Part shown: positions 26,626 to 34,925 of the stretch, one piece after another
Numbering within the stretch: the first letter of the stretch is position 1
How the letters are laid out: every line of letters begins with the position of its first letter
NCBI GenBank assembly: GCA_016872725.1
Contig: VGZC01000047.1
Coordinates: 1 to 47,638 of the forward strand
Length of the DNA stretch: 47,638 nt
Direction: 5' to 3'
Source: Planctomycetota bacterium
Lineage (GTDB): Bacteria; Planctomycetota; Planctomycetia; Pirellulales; Pirellulaceae
Made by a program: the position numbers and the translations under genes
The notes under the pieces: generated by a model
Told to the model about the DNA's origin: nothing
The model's input: only the letters and a program-made list of their open reading frames with translations
Databases searched by the model: none

Positions 26626-28122
26626 ATGAACCGCCTGATCGGACCGTCGACGCCGTCTTCGCCCGTCCTGCATCGGCGCGACCTGCTGCGCCGCGCGGGC
26701 GCCGGATGCGGTTGGTTGGGACTCGTCGGCCTGCTCGCCGACGACCGGGGTCGCGCGGCGCGCGGCGCCAATGGGCTCGGCGATCGGGCCCTCGCGCCGA
26801 TGGCGCCGCGACCAAGCCATTTCCCGGCCAAGGCGCAGCGCGTCATTTGGATCTTCGTCAATGGCGGGCCAAGCCACGTCGACACATGGGACTACAAGCC
26901 GGGGCTCGCCAAATGGGACGGAAAGTCGATGCGCGCGTTCGATGCGGAATTCCAAGACACGACCGGGTTCTTCAAGAATGCGGTGGGCGCCCTGATGCGG
27001 TCTCCGTTCGCGTTCCACCCGCGCGGCGAGTCGGGCAAGATGGTTTCGGAGATCTTCCCGAAGCTCGGCGAACATGTCGACAAGATGGCCTTCCTCCATG
27101 CGTGCTATTCCGAGTCGAATAATCACTCGCCGGCCCTCTTCATGATCAACACGGGATTCGCTCGGATGGGTTTTCCGTGCGTCGGATCGTGGGTCACGTA
27201 CGGACTGGGGAGCGAGAGCCGGAATCTGCCGGGCTTCGTCGTGATGAGCGACCCGAAAGGGCGCGGGTTGCCGAAAGGAAACGCGGCGAACTGGAGCGCG
27301 GGGTTCTTGCCGGGCGCATTCCAAGGGACGCATCTCCGGCCGACGGGTGATCCGATCGAGAATCTGACGCGTCCTCCATCCGTCACCGACGCGCTCCAAC
27401 GCAACCAGCTCGACCTGCTGAAGGAACTCAACGGGCCTTCGAGCGAGTCCGCTCGCGTTGGGAGCGAATTGGCCGCGCGGATCGAGAGTTTCGAGCTCGC
27501 CTTCCGCATGCAGTCGGCCGCGCCGGAAGCGATCGATCTGAACGCCGAGCCGGAGTCTATTCACCGACTTTACGGCGTGGGCGAACCGCGATGCGATCAT
27601 TTCGCACGCCAGTGCCTTACGGCTCGTCGGATGGTCGAACGGGGAGTGCGCTTTGTGCAGATCTACTCGGGCGGCATGGAGAACCAGCGGTCGTGGGACG
27701 GGCACATCGACATCGCCGGCAATCACCGCCAATTCGCCGAGGAAACCGATCAACCGGTCGCCGGCCTCCTGACCGACCTCGCTCAACGCGGCATGCTCGA
27801 CGATACGCTCGTCGTATGGTGCGGTGAATTCGGTCGACTCCCCATCGCGCAGACGGGCGACAAGCCGGGCCGCGACCACAATCCGCACTGTTTCACCGCG
27901 TGGCTCGCCGGCGGCGGCGCGCGGCCCGGTGTTTCGTATGGGGAATCGGACGAGGTGGGTTACCGGGCCGACGTGAATCGCGTATCGATCCACGATCTGC
28001 ACGCCACCATTCTGCATCTGCTCGGCATCGATCACCTGCGGCTGACCTACCGCCACAGCGGCCGCGACTACCGGCTCACCGATGTCTCCGGTAACGTGAT
28101 CGCCGACGTCATCCGGTCGTGA
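26626..28122 (+). CDS. DUF1501 Tat-exported protein (sulfatase-like fold)
   Basis: 498 residues; ATG behind AGGGGAA. The leader HRRDLLRRAGAGCGWLGLVG is a Tat signal. The family motifs are present: IWIFVNGGPSHVDTWDYKP near the start, LHACYSESNNHSPALFMINT, SWVTYGLGSE, RRMVERGVRFVQIYSGG, DDTLVVWCGEFGRLP and GRDHNPHCFTAWLAGGG. These resemble the alkaline phosphatase/sulfatase superfamily. It lies 57 bases after the DUF1549/1553 gene, the standard pair in this phylum, so they are probably cotranscribed and act together outside the cytoplasmic membrane. Substrate unknown. Confidence 0.93.
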   Translation: MNRLIGPSTPSSPVLHRRDLLRRAGAGCGWLGLVGLLADDRGRAARGANGLGDRALAPMAPRPSHFPAKAQRVIWIFVNGGPSHVDTWDYKPGLAKWDGKSMRAFDAEFQDTTGFFKNAVGALMRSPFAFHPRGESGKMVSEIFPKLGEHVDKMAFLHACYSESNNHSPALFMINTGFARMGFPCVGSWVTYGLGSESRNLPGFVVMSDPKGRGLPKGNAANWSAGFLPGAFQGTHLRPTGDPIENLTRPPSVTDALQRNQLDLLKELNGPSSESARVGSELAARIESFELAFRMQSAAPEAIDLNAEPESIHRLYGVGEPRCDHFARQCLTARRMVERGVRFVQIYSGGMENQRSWDGHIDIAGNHRQFAEETDQPVAGLLTDLAQRGMLDDTLVVWCGEFGRLPIAQTGDKPGRDHNPHCFTAWLAGGGARPGVSYGESDEVGYRADVNRVSIHDLHATILHLLGIDHLRLTYRHSGRDYRLTDVSGNVIADVIRS

Positions 28123-28154
28123 GGCCTTCGCCCGACGATCCGTCGCCGCCGTCG

Positions 28155-28232
28155 CCGTTGCCACCGTCGCCAGACGGTGGCCGAACCAGCCCGAGATTCC
28201 GCCACGCTCGGGCGAGCGTGTCCGCGGTACGG
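28155..28232. repeat. Dispersed double-hairpin repeat, family A, copy 2
   Basis: Left hairpin CCACCGTCGCCAGACGGTGG (28161-28180) is identical to copies 1 and 3. The right hairpin CCACGCTC/GAGCGTG starts at 28202. The outer arm is degenerate here (CCGTTGCC left, GGTACGG right). It lies between the DUF1501 gene and the arsR promoter. Confidence 0.8.
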
Positions 28233-28244
28233 GTCGCGCGGCCC

Positions 28245-28273
28245 TTGACGACGGGGCCTCTTCGCGATTTAAT
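28245..28273 (+). promoter_or_regulatory. Promoter of the arsR-pst operon
   Basis: TTGACG (28245-28250), 17 bases, TTTAAT (28268-28273). The start site would be near 28280, directly in the direct repeat described next. Confidence 0.6.
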
Positions 28274-28277
28274 GGTG

Positions 28278-28303
28278 ATTCAATTGAGCCTTCATTCAAG
28301 TGA
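28278..28303 (+). promoter_or_regulatory. Direct-repeat candidate operator
   Basis: ATTCAATTGA (28278-28287) and ATTCAAGTGA (28294-28303) differ by one base and are 16 bases apart start to start. They cover the predicted start site and end six bases before the arsR ATG. The position suits repression by the regulator encoded next; this is inference. Confidence 0.45.
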
Positions 28304-28309
28304 GTTGCC

Positions 28310-28633
28310 ATGAAATCGTCGCTCGGCATTCTCGGTCAGCCGTCCGGCGAGGAGGTTTCCTGCGCACGTGTTCTGAAGGTCCTGGCCGACGAAACGCGCC
28401 TGGCCGTCGTGGAAATCCTGTTGAACGGGCCGAAGACGGTCGCCGAGATCAATGAGACGCTGGGCGTCGAGCCGACGCTGCTCTCGCACCATCTCAAGGC
28501 CTTGCGCGAAGCGCAGCTCGTCACGCGCGAACAGCGGGGACGGTACGTGCGATACGCGCTGGCGCCGTCGCTCCTCGCCCGTCGAAAGGGCCGCGCCATC
28601 GATCTTGGCTGTTGCAAACTGTCGTTCACGTAG
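28310..28633 (+). CDS. ArsR-family winged-helix regulator heading the pst operon
   Basis: 107 residues. The whole protein is one ArsR/SmtB winged helix: VLKVLADETRLAVVEILLNG, the recognition helix region VEPTLLSHHLKALREAQLV and the wing EQRGRYVRYAL. It lacks the classical arsenic site ELCVCD. Instead it has one Cys near the N-terminus (SCARVL) and a Cys pair near the C-terminus (IDLGCCKLSF), which might bind metal or sense redox state; that is inference. The ATG follows the direct-repeat operator. pstS begins 50 bases after its stop, so this regulator probably controls phosphate uptake genes and itself. Such control of pst is not the usual PhoB/PhoR scheme. Confidence 0.9.
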   Translation: MKSSLGILGQPSGEEVSCARVLKVLADETRLAVVEILLNGPKTVAEINETLGVEPTLLSHHLKALREAQLVTREQRGRYVRYALAPSLLARRKGRAIDLGCCKLSFT

Positions 28634-28683
28634 GCGCGCGTCCGACGCCGACGGATTCCGTTCCGCGCACAGGTCATTCCGTC

Positions 28684-29547
28684 ATGAAATCAGTCCTCAT
28701 CCTGCTGTTCACGGCCGTCATCGCGTGCGCGGGCTGCGCGAGTGCCTATTCGGTCGGAAACGCCCTGCCGATGGATGGGCACCGTGCGGGCCGGCTGACG
28801 GTCACCGGGTCCAGCACGGTCGCTCCGCTCGTGACCGAGATCGCGAAGCGTTTTGAACAACGGCACCCGGGCGTGCGGATCGACGTGCAAACCGGCGGCT
28901 CGGGCAAGGGAATCACCGATACCCGCGTGGGTGTGGCCGATATCGGAATGGCCAGCCGCCGTCTGAATCCCGATGAAACCGACCTCGTCGCGCATCCGAT
29001 CGCCGCCGACGGAGTGGGGCTGATCGTACATCGGTCCAACCCGATCGAGGAATTGTCGGCCGAGCGGATCGTCGCGATCTACACCGACGAGGTGAACAAC
29101 TGGCGGGACGTCGGAGGCGACGATCGGGGGATCACCGTCGTTCACAAGGCGGAAGGTCGAGCGACGCTCGAGGTATTCCTCGCGCACTTCAACATCGACA
29201 ACACGAAGGTCGAGGCGGACGTCCTGGTCGGCGAGAACGAACATGCCGTCAAGACGGTTGCCGGAGCGATCGGGGCGATCGGCTATGTGTCGATCGGAAC
29301 GGCCGAGGCGGCCATCGAGGGCGGGGTCCCCATTCGCCTGCTTTCGCTGGGCGGCGTCGAGGCGAATACGGCGAACATTGCCGACGGCGCGTTTCCGATG
29401 AGCCGCCCCTTGAATCTGGTGACCACGGATTCGCCATCGCCGCTCGCTTTGGAGTTCGTCCGCTTCTGCCGATCGGCCGACGTGCACGACCTGATCCGCG
29501 CGCAGTATTTCGTTCCTCGGGCAAGTGATCCCGATGCCGAGCAATGA
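28684..29547 (+). CDS. pstS: Phosphate ABC transporter, substrate-binding lipoprotein
   Basis: 287 residues from the ATG at 28684. The lipoprotein signal MKSVLILLFTAVIACAGC puts the lipidated Cys at residue 18. The mature part has the phosphate-binding signature VTGSSTVAPLV, TGGSGKGITDTRVGVADIGMASR and YTDEVNNWRDVGG. The sequence is that of the PBP_like_2 type. It delivers phosphate to PstCA. The end overlaps the start of pstC. Confidence 0.93.
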   Translation: MKSVLILLFTAVIACAGCASAYSVGNALPMDGHRAGRLTVTGSSTVAPLVTEIAKRFEQRHPGVRIDVQTGGSGKGITDTRVGVADIGMASRRLNPDETDLVAHPIAADGVGLIVHRSNPIEELSAERIVAIYTDEVNNWRDVGGDDRGITVVHKAEGRATLEVFLAHFNIDNTKVEADVLVGENEHAVKTVAGAIGAIGYVSIGTAEAAIEGGVPIRLLSLGGVEANTANIADGAFPMSRPLNLVTTDSPSPLALEFVRFCRSADVHDLIRAQYFVPRASDPDAEQ

Positions 29548-30382
29548 CCAGTGGCTCAAGATCGTCACGCGCGCGTCGGCCGTCCTGGCGGCCGGGATCG
29601 TTCTGTTGATCCTCGGGTTCCTCACGCGGGAGTCGGCGCCGGCCCTGCGGGAACTGGGGATTCGACCGTTCTTCAGCGATACGAGTTGGCATCCGCGGTC
29701 CGGTGAGTTCGATCTTCGGCCGATGATCGCGGCGACGCTGGTGACGAGTGTCGGCGCCATTCTGGTCGCCGCTCCGTTGGCCATCGGCTCGGCCGTATTC
29801 GTCCATTTCTACGCGCCCGCGCGCCTGGCGGTCTTGCATCGCCGACTTGTCGAATTGCTGGGCGGGATTCCGTCGGTCGTATTCGGGCTTTGGGGTCTGG
29901 TCGTTCTGGCCCCGATCGTTGCCCGTCTGGGTGGCAGCGGTCAAAACCTGTTCACCGCGACGATCGTTCTCGGACTGATGGTTCTGCCGACCGTCGCGCT
30001 GCTGTCGGACTCGGCCATCGCCTCCGTGCCGCGCGAGTGGATCCAGGGCGCGGCGGCTTTGGGCATGCAACGCTGGGCCATCGTATGGAACGTCGTTCTG
30101 CCCGCGGCGCGCGGCGGCATCGGCGCCGGAGTGATGCTCGCGTTGACGCGCGCCCTGGGCGAGACGATGGCCGTGTTGATGCTTGCGGGCAATATCGCCG
30201 CGATGCCCACGTCGCTTTTGTCGCCGGGACGCACGCTCAATGCGAACATCGCGCTCGAGCTCGGCTATGCGTCGGCGTCGCACCGTTCGGTCCTGTTCGT
30301 CAGCGGGATGATCCTCATGCTCGTCGTGGGCGTCATCGTCGTCGGCGTCACGGGCCGGGGAGGCCGCGCGTATGCGCGGTGA
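29534..30382 (+). CDS. pstC: Phosphate ABC transporter permease PstC
   Basis: 282 residues from the ATG at 29534; a GTG at 29525 is an alternative. Both overlap the end of pstS. Six membrane helices; PstC features include LLGGIPSVVFGLWGLVVLAP, the ATPase-docking loop ASVPREWIQGAAALGMQRW and TRALGETMAVLMLAGN. It is shorter than E. coli PstC, mainly in the first periplasmic loop. It forms the channel with PstA. Confidence 0.93.
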   Translation: MPSNDQWLKIVTRASAVLAAGIVLLILGFLTRESAPALRELGIRPFFSDTSWHPRSGEFDLRPMIAATLVTSVGAILVAAPLAIGSAVFVHFYAPARLAVLHRRLVELLGGIPSVVFGLWGLVVLAPIVARLGGSGQNLFTATIVLGLMVLPTVALLSDSAIASVPREWIQGAAALGMQRWAIVWNVVLPAARGGIGAGVMLALTRALGETMAVLMLAGNIAAMPTSLLSPGRTLNANIALELGYASASHRSVLFVSGMILMLVVGVIVVGVTGRGGRAYAR

Positions 30383-31274
30383 CGATCCTACCGGCCGGTC
30401 CGCCATCGCCCGTTTGCCGTCTCATCGGCGACGCGAATGGTTCGCGGCGTCGGCCGTATGGTTGTCCGCGGGGCTGGTCCTCGCCGTGCTGGGATGGATC
30501 CTGGCCGACCTTGCCGTGCGCGGGCTTTCGCGGATCGATGTCGCATTCTTGATCGACGGCGTCGCGGATGCCGGGCGGGCGGGCGGCATCGGTCCCGTGA
30601 TTCTGGCGACCGCGCTCCTTCTGCTGGTCACCTTGGCGGTCGCCGTTCCGCTTTCGCTCGCCGCGGCCATTGCATTGACCGAGTCGATCGATCCGAACGC
30701 GTCGCCGGTTCGGCACGTTCGGCGAAGTCTCGATATCCTGGCGGGAGTTCCTTCGATCGTGTTTGGCCTGTTCGGCAATGCTCTCTTTGTCATCACGCTT
30801 GGGCTCGGCTATTCCATTCTGTCGGGTGGTCTGACGCTGGCCTGCATGATCTTGCCGCTGCTGATCCGCACGTCGGAGCAGGCGTTGACCGCCGTCCCCC
30901 GCGAATACCATTACGCCGCCGCCGCGCTGGGCCTGGGCCGCTCGGCCACCCTGTTTCGCGTGGTTCTGCCGGCCGCCGCTCCGGCGCTGACGGCGGGTAT
31001 CGTGCTGGGCGTCGGGAGGGCGTTGGCCGAGACGGCCGCGTTGATTTTCACGTCGGGTTATGTGACGCGAACGCCCCGGTCGTTGCTGGATTCCGGCCGT
31101 TCCATGAGCGTCCACATCTACGACTTGGCGATGAACGTGGCGAACGGCAGCCCTCGGGCGTACGCAACCGCCTGCGTGCTCGTCTTTCTGCTGCTCGCCA
31201 TCAATACCGCGACGGCCTTTCTGCTTCGGATGGGCGGCCGGCGGGTCATGTCCCACGCGGGAGGCGAACGATGA
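30372..31274 (+). CDS. pstA: Phosphate ABC transporter permease PstA
   Basis: 300 residues from the ATG at 30372, overlapping pstC by 11 bases. It has about six helices, with PLSLAAAIALTESID, ILAGVPSIVFGLFGN, the docking loop TAVPREYHYAAAALGLGRS and RALAETAALIFTSGY. The stop overlaps the pstB start as ATGA, a sign of tight translational coupling. Confidence 0.93.
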   Translation: MRGDDPTGRSAIARLPSHRRREWFAASAVWLSAGLVLAVLGWILADLAVRGLSRIDVAFLIDGVADAGRAGGIGPVILATALLLLVTLAVAVPLSLAAAIALTESIDPNASPVRHVRRSLDILAGVPSIVFGLFGNALFVITLGLGYSILSGGLTLACMILPLLIRTSEQALTAVPREYHYAAAALGLGRSATLFRVVLPAAAPALTAGIVLGVGRALAETAALIFTSGYVTRTPRSLLDSGRSMSVHIYDLAMNVANGSPRAYATACVLVFLLLAINTATAFLLRMGGRRVMSHAGGER

Positions 31275-32029
31275 TCGCCACCCGGGACCTCGCGGTCGCA
31301 TACGGTGGCCGAACCGTCGTGCGGAAGGCGTCGGTCGAGGCGAAGCCGGGTTGCGTCCTGGCCCTCGTCGGTCCATCGGGATCCGGGAAGACCAGCTTCC
31401 TGACCGCCCTCAACCGCCTGACCGACATGATACCGGGCGCATCGGTGAGCGGGCGCGTCACTTTCGACGGCAGGGACATCCATGACCTGTTTCCGACATC
31501 CGCGGAGCTGCGCCGCCACGTTGGAATGATCTTCCAGAAGCCGAATCCGTTCGCCATGTCGATCCGCCGCAACATCGAGCTCGCGCTCTTCGAGCATGGC
31601 GAGCGTCGACGAGGCGAACTTCGGCGCATCACCGAATCGGTCCTGCGCGACGTCGGCCTGTGGGACGAAGTCCATGACCGGCTCGACCATTCGGCGTTGG
31701 ACCTCTCGGGCGGCCAGCAACAGCGCCTCTGCATCGCGAGGGCCCTTGCCCTTCGGCCGCGCGTGTTGTTGATGGACGAGCCTTGCAGCGCGCTCGATCC
31801 GATCGCGGCGGAGCGGGTCGAAGGGTTGATCCGCGCGATGCGCGGCCATTACACGATCGTGATCGTCACGCACAACCTGGCCCAGGCGCGCCGCCTGTCC
31901 GACCATGTCGCCGTCTTTTGGATGCGCGACGGCGCCGGAGAGATCATCGAGCAGGGCGAAACGGGGGCGGTGTTCGAGAGGTCGAGCCACGAAGTCGTGG
32001 CGTCGTATCTCTCGGGCAGAAGGGGATAG
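31271..32029 (+). CDS. pstB: Phosphate ABC transporter ATPase PstB
   Basis: 252 residues. Walker A GPSGSGKT at 34-41, a Q loop (IFQKPNPFAMSI) of typical PstB form, signature LSGGQQQRLCIARAL from residue 145, Walker B LLMDEP and the switch His in VTHNLAQARR. ALNRLTDMIPGA after Walker A is also PstB-like. It energises PstCA. No phoU follows; repeat family A copy 3 comes directly after the stop and probably ends the operon. Confidence 0.95.
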   Translation: MIATRDLAVAYGGRTVVRKASVEAKPGCVLALVGPSGSGKTSFLTALNRLTDMIPGASVSGRVTFDGRDIHDLFPTSAELRRHVGMIFQKPNPFAMSIRRNIELALFEHGERRRGELRRITESVLRDVGLWDEVHDRLDHSALDLSGGQQQRLCIARALALRPRVLLMDEPCSALDPIAAERVEGLIRAMRGHYTIVIVTHNLAQARRLSDHVAVFWMRDGAGEIIEQGETGAVFERSSHEVVASYLSGRRG

Positions 32030-32049
32030 CGATTGCGCGGCCACCGTCG

Positions 32050-32133
32050 CCGTAGCCACCGTCGCCAGACGGTGGCCGACGCGCGCCACTTCCGCCACGC
32101 TCGGGCGAGCGTGGTTACGGATTGTGGTTACGG
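32050..32133. repeat. Dispersed double-hairpin repeat, family A, copy 3
   Basis: The cleanest copy. It opens CCGTAGCC, then the hairpin CCACCGTCGCCAGACGGTGG (32056-32075) and the hairpin CCACGCTCGGGCGAGCGTGG (32095-32114), then TTACGG. Fragments are repeated on both sides: CCACCGTCGCC at 32041 and GTGGTTACGG again at 32124-32133. The second GTGGTTACGG supplies the TAA stop of the convergent hydrolase gene. Confidence 0.85.
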
Positions 32134-34080
32134 CCGCGGTACGATCGGAAGCACGATGCGCGAAGGATGCTCGGCGCTGTGATGGATCGTATTTGTCGCG
32201 ATCACCGCGCGGCGATGCCGGTTGAGCCGTTCTCCCGTGTTCGGATTCACGTCGAACCTCGGAAAATTGCTGCTCGATACGTCCACGCGAATCCGATGCC
32301 CACGTTTGAAGACGTTGGATGTCGGGTAGAGCCGGATCGTCAGTGGGTGGATCGCGCCGGGCTCCATCATGCGCTCCTCGACGGCCGAATCACGATAACG
32401 GGCCCGTTGGATGCCGTCGGTCAGGTTCAATGCAAAACCGCCCGGAAAATCCGCGCTCGACGGATACTCGTCGATCAGTTTCGCGGTGAAATCGGTGTCG
32501 ACGGCGGAGGACGACACGACGAGTTCCACGTTGAGTTCTCCGGTGACTTCAAGGTCTTGGTCGAGCGGCTCGGACCGGAAGACGACAACGTCGTTGCGGG
32601 CGGACAAGGGGATCGGTGCGGGCCAGTTCCAGACATGCGGGCCGCCCCGCTGGTCCCAAGCTCCTTGCAGGAGGATATCGTTGCCCGACGAGATGTTTCC
32701 TCCGATCGTGGGGACGGGATTCCGAGGATCGAAATCGAACGACGTCGACCGGGCCGCGCCGTTCGCGGGCTCGCGGCCCAGGTAGCCGTCCGGGCCGAGG
32801 TACCAGGGCGTGGCCGCCGCGCGCGCGGGCGGCCATTCCCATTCATCGCGCCAGAAACCGCCGTGGAACAAGCGGCCCTCGGGCGTCTTATGCCCGTCCC
32901 CGGTTCCCATCACGAAGATGCGGACCTTGGTCTTGAACGGTTCGGCGCGGCCCACGGCGGAATCGGGACTTCCCTTGAGCCATCGATCGTACCATTCGAG
33001 CCGCCAGGCGAGCGGATCGGCGATGGCCGCGTCCGTTCCGAAACTGACCTGGCCGTGATCCGACGCGCCTTGGGCGCCGTGGATCCATGGCCCCATGATG
33101 AGATAGACCGGGCCGCGAAGGCGCGCGTCGAGCGCGCGGAACGTCGCCGTCGTGTTGCTCGCCCACGAATCGTACCAGCCGCCGACGAGATAGACGGGGA
33201 TGTCCTGGTATCGGTCGGCGTGATCGATGATGTTGTTTTGTTCCCAATACGCGTCGTTCGCGCCGTGCTCCATCGCGCCGATGATCCAGTCCTCGTATTC
33301 CGGCGCCAGTTTGAGCGGCGTGGCGCCGCGCCGCAGCGGCAAGAGGGAGAGGTACCGTTGCCGCTCATCGACCATTTCCTTCAAGACGGCGGCCGTTCCG
33401 GGGTCCTTCGCGGCCGCGCTGCCTCGCGCCGCGTTGAGCACGATCCAGTTCCAGAACCGCAGCTCGAACGCCCCCCCGTTCCGCATGCTTGCGTGGCCCA
33501 TGTTGCAGACGGCGTCGACCGGAATCACGGTCGTGAGGTGGGGTGATCGGGCCATCGCGAGCGCGTGCTGCGTTCCGCCGACATACGATGTGCCCATCAT
33601 GCCGATCCGGCCATTGGACCACGGCTGGTCGGCGATCCACGCCGCCGTATCCGCTCCGTCGGCGCCGTCGTCGGTGAGCCAGTGCCATATGCCCTCGGAC
33701 GCGTACCGGCCCCGCGTGTCCTGCGCGATGTACACATAGCCCCGCTCGGCGTAGTACCGGGCGATCCGGTCGCCGCCCGACTTCTTGTCGTAGGGGGTCC
33801 GTGTGAGAATGACGGGAAACCGGCCTTCCGCCGGCTTGCCGTCCGCGCCGGCGGGTCGCCATAGATCGGTCGCCAACCGGACGCCGTCCCGCATCGGCAC
33901 CAGGATGTCCGACTCGGCGGACACCTGAAACGTCGGCGGGCCGCCGGCCCAAACGACCGGCAGCCCGCGCGTTTCCAACAGATTCGGTCCGAGCGCCGCG
34001 ACGACCGCGGCAAACCACCCGCGGACGGCCCATCGATGGCCCCGCGCGCTCGTTCCTCCGATCGACGTGGCCGCTCGCAC
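32128..34080 (-). CDS. CocE/NonD-family alpha/beta hydrolase, exported
   Basis: Probable start GTG at 34080, with a strong GGGAGGG seven bases upstream; it gives 650 residues with a signal segment (VRGWFAAVVAALG). The frame is open up to a GTG at 34179. The enzyme is of the X-Pro dipeptidyl-peptidase (S15)/CocE type: a hydrolase core with nucleophile Ser165 in GTSYVGG, Asp304 in VGGWYDSW and His334 in GPWIHGA, an inserted helical cap, and the C-terminal beta-sandwich (XPP_PepX_C, about residues 400-650, with TDFTAKLIDEYPSS). It would hydrolyse esters or acyl-peptides outside the cytoplasm; the substrate is unknown. It lies 102 bases downstream of the DUF1579 gene on the same strand. The stop lies in repeat family A. 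Confidence 0.88.
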   Translation of the reverse strand: MRAATSIGGTSARGHRWAVRGWFAAVVAALGPNLLETRGLPVVWAGGPPTFQVSAESDILVPMRDGVRLATDLWRPAGADGKPAEGRFPVILTRTPYDKKSGGDRIARYYAERGYVYIAQDTRGRYASEGIWHWLTDDGADGADTAAWIADQPWSNGRIGMMGTSYVGGTQHALAMARSPHLTTVIPVDAVCNMGHASMRNGGAFELRFWNWIVLNAARGSAAAKDPGTAAVLKEMVDERQRYLSLLPLRRGATPLKLAPEYEDWIIGAMEHGANDAYWEQNNIIDHADRYQDIPVYLVGGWYDSWASNTTATFRALDARLRGPVYLIMGPWIHGAQGASDHGQVSFGTDAAIADPLAWRLEWYDRWLKGSPDSAVGRAEPFKTKVRIFVMGTGDGHKTPEGRLFHGGFWRDEWEWPPARAAATPWYLGPDGYLGREPANGAARSTSFDFDPRNPVPTIGGNISSGNDILLQGAWDQRGGPHVWNWPAPIPLSARNDVVVFRSEPLDQDLEVTGELNVELVVSSSAVDTDFTAKLIDEYPSSADFPGGFALNLTDGIQRARYRDSAVEERMMEPGAIHPLTIRLYPTSNVFKRGHRIRVDVSSSNFPRFDVNPNTGERLNRHRRAVIATNTIHHSAEHPSRIVLPIVPRP

Positions 34081-34182
34081 TCCCGCGCCCTCCCGTTGAA
34101 GCCATGGCGTTCGTGACCGGACGAACGATCGACGGAAGGGATCGAGGCCGGACCGACCGATGCGCCCTGCGTTCGACACCGG

Positions 34183-34707
34183 CTATTTGCGCCGCTTGTA
34201 GGTGACCGTCATCATCGTCTGGCTCCCGCCGTTCCCGTCCGGCATCGACATCGTGAAGACCATTGTATCGCGATCCTTGGCCTCCGTGACAAGGTTCGCC
34301 TTCACCGGTTTTCCGTCCGGCCCGACCGTCTCGCTGACGGCCGTCAACACGTTGTCCTTCAACGTGCCCTCGAACGTCATCGGGCTGGTCGACATCGAAT
34401 CGATCCACACGCCGACATATTTCTTGCGCGCGGGATCGTACCCGTCGTAACCGCGCCCGCTGAACTTGACGTCGCCGAACGAGGCCTCGAATGTGCTCAC
34501 CAACCAGAGTCCGCCAAGGTCCATCTTGTAGACCGCGGTACCCTTCGAAATCTCCCCCTGCGAATCGACGGTCGCATCCCACGTCCCGACGAACCGCTCG
34601 AAATACTTGTGCTCGGGACCTGGCGTCGGGAACTGGGCCCGCGCCGACGTTCCCAACGCCAGAAAGCTCAACAGGGCGAACAACACAACACGACCCGAAA
34701 ACCGCAT
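34183..34707 (-). CDS. Secreted DUF1579 protein
   Basis: 174 residues; ATG with AAGGAG nine bases upstream. The signal peptide MRFSGRVVLFALLSFLALGTSARA is followed by a DUF1579 lipocalin-like beta barrel: PEHKYFERFVGTWDATVD, DLGGLWLVSTFEASFG, GRGYDGYDPARKKYVGVWID and KDRDTMVFTMSMPDGNGG. The family is often exported in planctomycetes and has no known function. It probably forms a two-gene unit with the downstream hydrolase. It is divergent from the sigma-factor gene. Confidence 0.88.
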   Translation of the reverse strand: MRFSGRVVLFALLSFLALGTSARAQFPTPGPEHKYFERFVGTWDATVDSQGEISKGTAVYKMDLGGLWLVSTFEASFGDVKFSGRGYDGYDPARKKYVGVWIDSMSTSPMTFEGTLKDNVLTAVSETVGPDGKPVKANLVTEAKDRDTMVFTMSMPDGNGGSQTMMTVTYKRRK

Positions 34708-34925
34708 GACCGTACTCCTTGCACCCCGGAATGAACCGAAACGAGACCCGGAAACGACACATTGAGACGCGGATAACTATAGGTATGTTTCCGATTTGGA
34801 CCACCCCGACCCCACCGGATTCCGAAGCCGCCCGTCCGACCTCTTTACGCCGTTAATCGCCGACCCCGGCTGCGGTTCCTTCACGTATCAACGACTGTTC
34901 ATTTTCGCAAAGGGTGGGACGGAGC
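34708..34925. other. Divergent intergenic region, DUF1579 / sigma factor
   Basis: A less GC-rich stretch. On the minus strand TATAGT (revcomp of ACTATA) near 34774-34779 could be the -10 of the DUF1579 gene; no convincing -35 was seen. Nothing clear for the sigma gene apart from a G-rich GGGTGGGACGGAG before its ATG. Confidence 0.35.

Noticed and set aside
30437-32029. Long frame extending pstB upstream by 278 codons
   Set aside because: The extension lies in pstA in another frame and is Arg-rich; the ATGA start at 31271 and PstB homology fix the real start.
4960-32133. Family A repeats as CRISPR or attachment sites
   Set aside because: Copies are kilobases apart with no regular spacers, and no integrase or cas gene adjoins them.
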